Assembly (NCBI GenBank): GCA_949987565.1
Contig: OX465107.1
Coordinates: forward strand, 7,503,772 to 7,567,771
DNA: 64,000 nucleotides
Reading direction: 5' to 3'
Origin: Luidia sarsii
Taxonomy: Eukaryota > Echinodermata > Asteroidea > Paxillosida > Luidiidae
This document shows positions 33,201 to 45,200 of this stretch, piece after piece. The position numbers were made by a program, and so were the translations under genes. The notes beneath the pieces are model-generated. The model made no database searches and was not told the DNA's origin. It saw nothing but the letters and a program-made list of their open reading frames with translations. The first letter of the stretch is position 1; every line of letters starts with the position of its first letter.

Positions 33201-36200
33201 TTTCAGAAAAATAGCATTCAAAAATTGCTGTAAACTGCTTTCTGATTTAAATGACTGAAATGCAAATGAGATTGGAGATTTGTTTGTTTGCTTTTTTCTT
33301 ACCTGTTGTTTGCTTGATATACAAAAAATAATGTTGCTAGGATCCTGCTAGGATCGGAACGTCAGGCCCACTCAATTTGAGACTGTTTGTTTACTTATTA
33401 GGATGTTTTGATGGTGAACCCGCTGGTCATATTACAGCGACGTACAATACGTGTATGTGCTGTTGGGAAATACTGTCTGTCTGGCTGTACTGTACGTTTT
33501 GTATTGCGTTGTGTGTGTACTGCAGCAACAAAACGCGATGTCAACGGATTCCCGCCCTGACGCATCTCAGGCCATCCTGCATCTTCCCATAGTCACGAAT
33601 TTAAGAACTCGAGAGAGTGCACTAACTCGGTACCGTTTATAGCGACCGATTCAACGTGCCTATTTTGTGGGCTACACGAAAATAGAAGAAGATCGGCACA
33701 TCCTGTGTAAAAAAATCCTTTATCAAAGGTTCTTCAATGAGGGTTGCTCTACTCGACGCACAGTGCGCACTGCATGCTCAGTGCTTTGCCCGATTGCCTG
33801 CTGAAAACGAGAACAAGTCGGGAAAGGTCTTGCTACATTGTATACAAGATGGAAATGCCATGCAGACCCGCTGATTTTTTTTGAGAGGACCCATTTCACT
33901 CACGTGCAAACACACGTCCGACTATAGACTGCACGCATTCGATATGCTGTACATTTTCAAACCAATGCATTATCTGTGCCCTGCCGATGAGACACGGGCG
34001 TCACTGCGTTACGGGGATGAATTTTTTTTTTCACCCCGCGCGCTTTGCGCTCGACCGCGGCATCTGCGCTCGCTGAAAATTGCAAGACTTGTATTTACAT
34101 TTTGCGGATGCCGGCATCAATTATTCAGCGCTCATTCTGTCGGGGCGCTACATCCAATTTGAAAACCCCCATTACCCCCGCATCCCCACAGATGAAGGAC
34201 GCTCCCTTGGCGGGCAGTGCGTGTAGTACAGTCACACAAGATGGCATCGTTTATCCTTCAAGAGGATTTCGGCTTCACATAAAAGAAATGTTGCACAAAA
34301 CGAACACGGAGTTTTGGCTTCAATACGATATTGTCTTCCTCTCTTCTTTTTTTCTCTCTCTCCTTTTTTTTGGTGGCCATCGTTCGAATGAAACGAGTAA
34401 AAAATAAATAATGACCACTTCGCGGTTGCGTGATTCAGAATTTAATGTCTCTGACTCAATTTTTTTGTTTTTACTTAAGGAGGGCCATTTCTCTTTTTTC
34501 GGGCGAACGAAGCCACAGAAGATATACGGGCAAAGCGTAAGCACCGGAGCGAGTGAATATTAGGGACATAATTCAATCTAGCGTTGAATTCATATCTTTT
34601 CCCCAGCATAATGGAGGTCATTCTGCTATTGTTGGGGAAAATAAGAAACTGCAATGACTCACTGCATGGTATAAAGAGAGACCGCATTTCTTCTCAGAAA
34701 AAAAAAATCATTAAAAAATTATATTAGCAGCCAGGAGATAAAAAAAAAATTGCCGGCGCGGTGTCCTTGTGAATATTTTGTTTATCGGCCGGTAAGGAGG
34801 AGAGGGACGGAGAGAGAGAGAGACAGAGAGAGACGGGGAGAGACAGATAGAAGGGAGAGAGACAGAGAGGCAGAGAGAGAGACAGACAGAGAGACAGAAA
34901 GTTTCCTCGTCAACGAGTGATTAAAAAACACCGCCATCTTTTTACGGGGAGAAAGCCGCGACCCGGATTTGATTACTGCGTCGGCCCACTGAGCGGCGAG
35001 CCCCCCCCCTCCCGTTAGCCTTTGAAGATGCCGCTATCTTGCCAACGCATTCATTTTTCATCGAGGCGACCGGGGCGCGCCAAATGAAATTGGCGGGAGA
35101 GAGCATGGCCCTAGTGCTCAGACCGCGCACTCAGAGAGAGAGAGAGAGAGCTAGCGAAAAAAAACCCCACACACACCCGAAAACGAGTACCGTACAGAAA
35201 GAAAGATGACGGTACTGTCATAAATACATGTATATCGGGTCCAAACGGAAACCAGACGGACGGACAAGCCGCAGACCGAGAGGGAAGGGAATATTATAGG
35301 CCACAGAATGGGAGTTTTAGAGAACAAGGAGAGAGCGATGGAGAGAGAGAGAGCGAGGTGGAGAGAAAGAGAGACAGAGAGCCGAGATAGATGGGGAGAA
35401 AGAGCGATGTGGACAGAGACCAAAAGAGAGAAAGCGAGAGGGGGGAGAGAGAGGGGAAAGAGCGAGCGAGAGAGGGGATAGAGGAAAAGGGAGAGAGGGA
35501 TGGAGGTGGGGGGGGGAGTAGAATAGGAAAATAAAACGGTGGAGAAATGAGTGCAGACCGGCGGAAATGGGGACCGTACAGTATAATTGCCGGCGCGCAA
35601 AACATCTTTTATAAGGCGGACAGACGGGTCTGGGAATACTAAGCTGATCTCGCTGGAAGACCACGCAGCAAGCGCTCGGCCCATTCGGTCGGCTCCTTTG
35701 CAGACAGCTCCCCCCCCCGTTCTTCCTCTCTCCACTCCCCCCTTTTCCCCGTCATAATCGTCTGGGTTTATCTCGAACATAGGGTGGGGGAAAGCTATTT
35801 GCATGCAATTTTAATGACGGAGCGAGATTGCTTTTAAACGGATTCGCTTATTCATGTAGAACGCTCAAGTAACACATAAAAAAACCTCTGAAGATAACAA
35901 AACCCTTACTGGTTTTAGTTGTTTTATTATTTTGTTTTAAATTTGATTAAGGCCTTTTTTCATTAATCTGTTTACAATATATATTTTTAGCCATTTTATC
36001 TATTTATCTATGTGCACTTGAGTGCATGGCATTGGTTTCGTGCATGCGTTGCCATGGCAATGTCCGCTCCGTCGCCGATATCGTGGCAACTGCAGACTAA
36101 CAATATCGGGAAAGCAATCGTTATTTAATTGGCCCTGACTGCCAAGCGTTTACCCAAAGTGAACCGTTTTTGACCCACTTTGAAAAGCGAGACGCTCGCC

Positions 36201-39200
36201 CGAAGCTTTTCCTGCAGGTGCGAATTTACAACACGGCGCCGGGCACTTTGCCAGCCAACCCATCGGTTATTCCCTGTTGTGTTGTGGGATCGCAACAGAG
36301 CATTACTCATCCAAAACAAATCAGTACACACACATTTCTAATCTCAACATTACTCAATTTCTAATACTCAACATTATACTCATTCGCCTGTTTACTCATT
36401 CTATAAATACACGTGCGAGTCACTTCATTCATACTCTTCTCAAGAGGGCGCGGCCGAATATTTTGCTTTCGTCACGATGCGAAACTTTAATTTACCTCGT
36501 AGGCCTATAAACAAAAACCGGGCAAACACAACAGCCTCAAACGCCAGCCGAACCCCTCTTCAGGAAAATTGCTTCTCCGAAGCCGGAAAAATAGTCGATT
36601 CACGTAGACATACCTAGGACGTCTACGACATGAACTCGGCTTCGGTCATATTTCTCTAATGTATCCGTTATAATGTCAAGGGCATCTAGAAACAAGCGTT
36701 TGGCCCCAGTTTCCTGGTGAATATTCTGTGGGCCTATTATACTTATCAGGCTATTAAACAAACCTTCACATTCGGGGACAAACCGCAACCTGGATTTTCA
36801 GGATTTTGTCAGACGGAGTCCCAGCCCGACCCACGGATTTGTAAAAAGCTGGCCATGGTCAATTCCATTGATTCCACGCGCCCCATTTTTGTTTGGTTCC
36901 ATCCACGCCTGACTCGGAGCCGTATCGAATTGTGTGCGTTCAGCGGGTGAACCGCCTATAGTATAACCACCGACAGCGCCCAGCGTTTGTTCCAATGCAC
37001 TGCATGGCCTGACCCTTTTGCAAATCGCATTCGGCGAGAGGAAAGGGTAGTTGGGGGTGGGGATACGGGAGGACAGCGATCGGGTATTGACAGTCAAAAA
37101 AAAAAAAACCACCTCGCCGTGCACTTGGACTTGTATATGAGCCAGGATTGGGTTTACTCTGCCCTAGCCTGTGTTTTCCTTCACTGAGGGGACCGAAGGC
37201 TGAACACAGTCTCCACCGTCTACAGCTGTACTGGGGAGGCCAGATATGGGCAGGTGCGCAGGACTGACTGGGGCAGTTTTCCGATCAATCTCCCTCCGTC
37301 TCTGCATCTGTTCTTTTTAAAGAACTGCAGATTCGTCCTATCCTATCCTGTGCCTTCGTCAATATTTAGTTAAGAAGGAAGAGGGTATAAGGCCTCTCTC
37401 GAGAATCATGCATATAAACATGTATATTATGGGGGGTTGGTACTGGCATTATAGTAGTTGGATATGTTATTATTGATGCGGGCGGTGGATGGGGGGGAGG
37501 GGGGTTCACAGGCATTATTATGGATACGGGGTTGCCCCTGCAGTCTGATGCGACAGAGGGTCGAGGGGGCGGTGCGCTCTCTTTGTGCGCGTCGCCCGGC
37601 AGTACAGTGTTCACCGCCGAAACTCGGCTCTTTCTCATCAGATCGGGACTGCGTGGGGACGATCCGAGGCTGAATGCGATGCTAATCGCAGATATCATTT
37701 GGCGTACGTGTTTGTGTGTGTGTGCGGGGGGGGGGGGGCAAGGATTGGGGGAAATAAACAGGCATCTCTCATTGCGATTGTCTCATCTTTTCGATACGAA
37801 TTCCCAAATGCCCCCCCCCCCCCGCGGCCCAAGTTAACTCGGTATCTCTAACTTCATTTCGTCTTATTTTCACAATCCAGAATCAATCTTCCATTGTAGG
37901 TCTAGTTTTACGACCCCCACCCCAAATAAAGAAAAATGTCGCCAACTGCTTACTGACATAATGACAACTAAATCTCAAATCTCGAAATGATGTGGAGAAC
38001 CGGACGTTTCCATGAAAACGGCAGCTTTCGCCAATTTACAGAGACGAATAATTCTGCCGGAATCGAAACGTCTGACCCTCTAGCTTCTTTTCAGGTTTTG
38101 GTCAATAAGGTCAGTTGGCGGTTCTTGACGTTTCTGAAAGAAAGAAAAAGTACGACACATTTTTTTTTTTTTTTTATACATCGCTTGGTATCTAATTATA
38201 GCCATAGCAGACAAACAAAATGAAACCTTGACCGTGTGTCAGCTGGTTCAGTAATTAAATACACAAAGTTGTGGATTACGTCAATTTGCGTTAATTCGAT
38301 TACAGCCTACGGCAGGCAACTCCTCCATTTTCACGGACTGCAGGCCAAATGAAGAAAATTATATTAATAAATTGAGGGGGGGAAAACCATAAACAAGACT
38401 GCATTTGATTTCCCAATGGGGAAAGGATTACCCAGTGGTTGACAATGTGCGTTTTGAGTCCCTGGATGAAAAAAAACACCCTTCCGTGTGAAATACCGAC
38501 TGGGCTCCCGAGGCTTCCACTTGAATTAACGATCGCCAGAATGTAAAGGAGATTTTTTAATCGGGCGTGAGGACGAAAAAGACACTAAGTCAACACGATG
38601 GTATAATATCGATGGCAAAAAAAACCACTTCTAACTTGGGAGGCAATTATTGCATATTACTCCGGAAACTGTGTAAATATTGACACTCTCGTCATTCCCG
38701 CAACGGCCCACAATAATGTACTTTCATCACAAGCGATAGAGAGACAGACAATGGGAGACAAACAGAAGGGGGGGGTAAACAGAGGATGGAGAGGAGAACA
38801 AGAGACACACAGAGAGACAGACGCACCGAACGAGAGAGTCGAAGGGACACAGAGACAAACACAGACAGACACACACGGGTAGCGACGAGAGACACACAGA
38901 CAGTGAGAGGGGAAAGCCGGGAGACACCTTGGTGGTACTTTGGAGAGAGCACTTTTTGACTAAGGCGATAGTAGAGAGATACGGACAGTTTGGGACAGAG
39001 AGAAATAGAAAGAGGGGAGACAGATACAGAGGAGGGAAAGAGTCAAATTTCAAAGAGAAACGAACAAATAGACACGGAGACGGGGAGATGCAACACAGAC
39101 ATAGAGATGGGAGAGGGAGGGGAAGAGAGAGAGAAAGAGGGAGGGACAGGGAGACAGACAGACAGACAAGAGACAATCTGAGAAACGAACAGATAGACAC

Positions 39201-42200
39201 GGAGACGGGGAGATGCAGAGACAAACACACAGACACATAGAGGAGAGAGAGGGGAAGAGAGAGGGGAAGAGAGAGAGAAAGAGGGAGGGACAGGGAGACA
39301 GAGAGACAGACAGACAAGTAAGAGACAATCTGAGAAACAAACAGATAGACACGGAGACGGGGAGATGCAGAGACAAACACACAGACACAGAGATGGGAGA
39401 GAGAGGGGAAGAGAGAGAGAAAGAGGGAGGGACAGGGAGACAGACAGACAGGTGAGAGACAATCTGAGAAACGAACAGATAGACACGGAGACGGGGAGAT
39501 GCAGAGACAAACACACAGACACAGAGATGGGAGAGAGAGGGAAAGAGAGAGAGAAAGAGGGAGGGACAGGGAGACAGACAGACAGACAGACAAGTAAGAG
39601 ACAATCTGAGAAACGAACAGATAGACACGGAGACGGGGAGATGCAGAGACAAACACACGGACACAGAGATGGGAGAGGCAGGGGAAGAGAGAGAGGGAGG
39701 GACAGGGAGACAGACAGACAAGTAAGAGACAATCTGAGAAACGAACAGATAGACACGGAGACGGGGATATGCAGAGACAAACACACAGACACAGAGATGG
39801 GAGAGGGAGGGGAAGAGAGAGAGAAAGAGGGAGGGACAGGGAGACAGAGAGACAGGTGAGAGACAATCTTAGAAACGAACAGATAGACATGGAGACGGAA
39901 AGATGCAGAGACAAACACACAGACACAGAGATGGGAGAGGGAGGGGAAGAGAGAGAGAAAGAGGGAGGGACAGGGAGACAGAGAGACAGACAGACAAGTA
40001 AGAGACAATCTGAGAAACGAAAAGATAAACATGAAGACGGAGAGATACATAGACAAACGCACAGACACAGAGAGAGATAGGGGGAAGAGAGAGAGAGGAG
40101 AGAGGGGGGACAGGGAGACAGACAAACAGGTGAGAGACAATCTGAGAAACTATACAGATACACACAGAGACGGTGAGAGAGAGCGAGAGAGAGAGTTGAG
40201 AGAGAGAGAGAGAAAGAGAGAAAGAGGGAGAGAAAGAGAGAGAGAAAGAGAGACAGAGGAGATGCCTACTATAGGATGCAGTCGGTAAATAAACCATTTC
40301 GGGCGCTCCGATTGGCTGAGAGCGTCGGTATCCCGGGGAGACGGGCTCGATCTCTCCACTGCTCCTAATTTGCTCTCTGGCGCGTCCCCCACCTGCGTTT
40401 TCCATATTGCGAGTCAATAAGAGGGGGGTAAACAATATCGCTGCCACTTATGCACGCCGCCAGGCGAGCCCCCCTCCCCACCCTCCTGGACCAAAATCTC
40501 AGGACCCCCCTCCCTGAGTCCCACTCACCCCAGCCCCACCTCCCCCCTCCCCGTCGGCCACACAATACCCACTATGTCAAACAACAAATTTAGTCTGGTA
40601 GAAGGTCACTGCCGAGTCACAGTCGGCATGATGGAAAAACCGTGCCCAGACTGGCGGGGTCCATTTTCTCTCTTCATCATAATGCACGTGTTATATACAC
40701 ATAACATCTTTTTTTTTCTTCTTCTCCGATCGGGCTTCTTTCTCCAGCGCAAACCCCCACAAGCGCTGGTTCATCTACCGGGCTCCGAGGCAAATGGGCC
40801 CGGACAGGTCTCCGCTGGGCGCGCGGTGCTGAGAGCATTCCGGGAGACTGCGGCGTCAGTTCGGGCAAATGGCTACAGTTTCACATTGAACTCGGCATGG
40901 TGCCGACAAAATACACCGATCACAAATTTCTCTCTACCGTCTCACCCCCACCCCCAGCTCAGCTCCAACATGCAGGCACCACCCCTCCCCTATACCAGCG
41001 GCTTGTTTCTTCTGCTTGTTCTTCCTCCTTGGAGACCAGACATCGAGAGGAAGGGAGGGGGAAGGAGGGGGGGGGGAGAGAGTTAACGACACCAACCTCA
41101 GGAATTTCATTTTCGTCCTTGCAAAGCTTAACGAGGTGTCGGCCACGCTGACGGCCCTATAATCCGAACTGACTCATACAGCAGAATTTGACCGTGGCTC
41201 ATGGATCGGTATTTTAAATGAGTTAAGTGCCGGAGCTAGCCACGGGAAAATCCCATTAAACCCACAAACAGACCAACGTGAACGACGGCGAGCCTTGAAG
41301 TCATTCTAAAACGAAATCGAATTTCACCGTTTTTATTTTGTTAGTGGTTTTTTTTAAATGTTTGTTTTGAATTTTCCTTTAATATTTTGTTTTGATTTTT
41401 TCCTAATCTGTTATTGTTCCCGTTTCATCAAATTCAGCGAAGAACACCTATAATCGTAATCCTCCTAGTAAAAGGGCAGATTGCCCACACAAAGGTTCAT
41501 TCCTGTCCTCAAGTAGTCTCCTCTCAAGTCATCGCCATCTTCTCCAAACCGATCCGCACCCCAATTCCCTAGTCCCGCCAACCCCCCTCAATGCCCGTCC
41601 AATGTCCGCTTCAAAGAAAAGAGACGAGAGGGCGAGCGAGAGAGAAAGGGAAGAGGATGAAGGGGTGGGAGGGAAAAAGCAAAGCCCCACAAGAATTAAG
41701 AAAAAAGCGATGCCAAAAATCGAGTTTTCAATTTGGTTAATTAAAATCTGGCCCCGGCGGCACTGTAAGCTGGCTAACCAGTTTGGATTCGAGAGCAGGG
41801 AGGCCGATTGGACGTGACAGGCGGCGCACACAGTGCGTCTGTGCGGTTCCGCGCCGAGCGAAGAAAATGATCGGCCCAAGATATTTCCCTTCCCACCCCC
41901 AACCCACCCAACCGACCCCACCCCCACCCTAGCCCCGACGACCGGCAGCTAGGGCTGTCGGGACGGCACAATCGAGAAATTTATCACAAACCGGTGTGTG
42001 GAAACGAACACCCCCCCCAAAAAAAAAAAGCCTTTAAAACCAGTCTCCGGAACGGCAGATTATTCGGCAATCAGGTATAGGCCTACGCCCGTGGAGAAAA
42101 AGACCCCAAACACTCCATGCAAGTTTACAATCCGACTGTGTAATATAGCAGACGTCATGCACACTGCAAATGGGGAGCTTATTTCCATGCAGAAGACCAT

Positions 42201-45200
42201 AGTATCCCATAAGCTCAGAAAGGACACAGTTCTCCACTTCATCCCGAAAGCAATGCCGTTATGATTATACACTATAAACGGGAAAGTCGTCGTTCCAATG
42301 ATTGTAATGGTTGGTAGATTTGATAAGATTTCAAACAGAATACTACAGATTGAATTGGCTGAAACACTATGGGTGCTCGACTGAAAACAAAGAAGAATTG
42401 TTAATTTAATGTTTGTCAACAGCACAACTTGTACCCTATTGCCTCTCCCCCTTCCCGTTTGTGATATTACCGTATCATCCTGCATTTGAGAAAGGCACTG
42501 CAAGAATCGCTTTCAACGTCAGGCACTCTAAAATGGTCGAGATTCGCACTTTTGGGTCTTTTCAAGTAGTACATCACTTAGGCCTAAAGTCATTTTGGGC
42601 TAACTCTTCAAACCTTTTCTTATTCTTCAATATTTCATAAGTAGATTAGGAAATAGTTTCAAGAAACACGAAATTCTCCATAGCTAGGCTATCATTACCC
42701 CCCCCCCCCCACAAAAAATAAAAAATAAAAATTAGCTCCAAGCTGGGGTCGGGCAAGTTTCTCCCTGGATTACGGAGCGAGCGTAAAAGTTCAAAACGTC
42801 AGCCCATGCAGTTCGGTTTTCTTTGGCGGAAAACCCCCGCACAAAACACACAAAAGGGAAATTTCGCGACTCGGCATTGCCGCTTGCATTGACGGCATTG
42901 TTCCCGCAGCCGGCAAACCCTTCCCTATCTTTCTAATCTAACCGCGCGCCATTGTTGTCCCAAGCCCCCCCCCCCCTTCTCTCTCTCTCCCAATAGAATT
43001 GAGAAATACACACCTAACTCTATGCCCGAGCACGAGGCCTGCGTGTGTGTGTGTGTTTTGTCATAGCCTGAGCTCAGTTTTCCCCATTTCGCCCAGCCCA
43101 TAATTCCCAAGCTTATAAAGATTATGATTCATAGTGTTTCTCAGCGCAGAAGCCGCCCCATTCGTTGTTCAAAGCGGAGCAGAAATGTATTGGACCGAAT
43201 CGAATGGCCAACAATGGCTTCATCATCTGAAACGGTCGACGTTTGCGGTTAATGTTGACCAGCGCCATTTTAAGTCTTTAACTGATAATCTTCATATTCT
43301 GTAAAAAGGTTGGTTTAACCATGGTTTACTGAGTACAACTGTCGTCATATCGCCAGTAATTTTTAACCAGTGCCGCGTTTCCTGTTCGGGACAACCATTA
43401 ATCGGTTTTGTTTTCCCAAACACTTCACTATCTTCAATATAACATACACACTGTACACGGTGTACACACATAGATGCGATCCGGTTTCACTGTGAGATGT
43501 CCACAAATGATTTTCGGAGGAAAGTCCCCCCCCCCCTGCTCGAAACGTCGAAGTGAACTCGCCCGCACTTCGGCGGAATTAGATCCCCCCAACACAGTTA
43601 TACCGGCGAGATACCGCTATCACTTCTCTCCGGGATTCCGAGTCTTAATTATGTTCAGCCAAGTCTGAAAATTAATCACTTGGACTGACCGACCCCCACC
43701 CCTACCCCCCCCCCCCCCACCCACACCATCCTCGGCTGTCACCCGTATCAGCTCGAGCTCCAATTAACCTATCCGAAGCGAACCGCAGCCTTCCTATTGG
43801 ATTACGTGTCGGGGACGAGAGTGCGGGTCGGGACGAGATTTGAAACGAGATCTGGTCGGTGAAGTCGGGCCGCCGAAATTGTCCGTGCCGGCCGAGAGAA
43901 AAAAAAACCCAACGTACCCTTTAATACAACAACCCAACGACCCGATGACGTTTATCTTGTTCAGCACTTTATGGTGGGTAAACAATGTACCGCGATAGCG
44001 CCACTTTGAGGCTATCGTTCGCAGACCAATCAAGACATAAGGCTTAAAATTCCAGTTGAAAGGAGGGGGAAAATCAATAGGGTCCGACACCAATCATTGC
44101 ACAGGAAATCTTTAAATGAGTCTACATTATTTGTAGGGGGTTCAATGAAGGTCTATATAATGCTTATGCACAGCAGGCCTCCATATACCATAGACCGTTT
44201 TTAAGCCGACGAAATGCAGGACTCGATGAACCATGTTAAGCTGTACTCTTGGCGAATAAGCTGTATATTATGTGTGACGTCGTTTCAAGCACACCCACCC
44301 CTTGCAGAGTTTTGTTTTATCGTTTGGTCCAGGAACCTTTTTTTTCTCGGTGCTTGTGCGTGTACACGTCGTGTAGACTGTAGTGTAGGATACGCCGACC
44401 ATGCACGGAGGCATGCATGGTTTGTTCCGGGGGGGACCTGACCGACCGAGAATGCAGCAGAGAAGAGCGTTGGGGAGACCGGCAGCGCGGCTGGGGTTAA
44501 TGCGTCAACTAGCCGTAATCCTCCCCATCCTATTGATCGTGTTGCGCTCCACATCAAAGCGCTGAAATGGATACCGCCTGCCCTTCTGCCCCCCCCCCTC
44601 TCCCCCCCCCCACCCCACCCACCCTCGGGCCCGGTCCTAAAACGTCTTCTGCTTTTGTGAAGCGACTTGCCTTAAAATAAAGGGATGAAAGGAAGAAAGA
44701 GAAAGAGAAAAGCCGCCGACACAAAAGCACGGATACACTCGTCCGTATACGACCGTGTTGATTTAGTTCCGTGGCCAAGTCGAGTCAGTGTCGGGGGATC
44801 GGATTGAAGGGGACGGGGGCCGAGGGTGGAAGGCCACGGTAGGACCTCATTCACTCCCGCCGCTGTCGCTGGCACATCAATGGGACAATTTACTCGATAA
44901 TTCGGTTTACTTTGGACGTTTTCCCCATCCAGATGAGTCATAATTTGGGAGATAGGAAGGTGGGGAGGGGGAGAGGGGATGCGGCATGACGGTCACTGTT
45001 GGAAACCAATTCACCCCCCCCCCGGTGCCAGATCGGACCGACTGATAAAAAAAAAGGATTCTTCTCCCGAAGCTCGTCTATATATCTCTGAGGTTCACTC
45101 CTAAAGTGCCGAGTCAATATTTGCGAGTGCTCCGTCAACACTGCTCTCCGCGTGTGTACAAATACAACGCGATGTCCTACAACTCGCGCGCGGAGAAGAC

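Noticed and set aside
38727..40447. 478-codon minus-strand frame rich in Cys, Leu and Ser
   Set aside because: It follows the 130-155-bp minisatellite; other frames on both strands are equally open.
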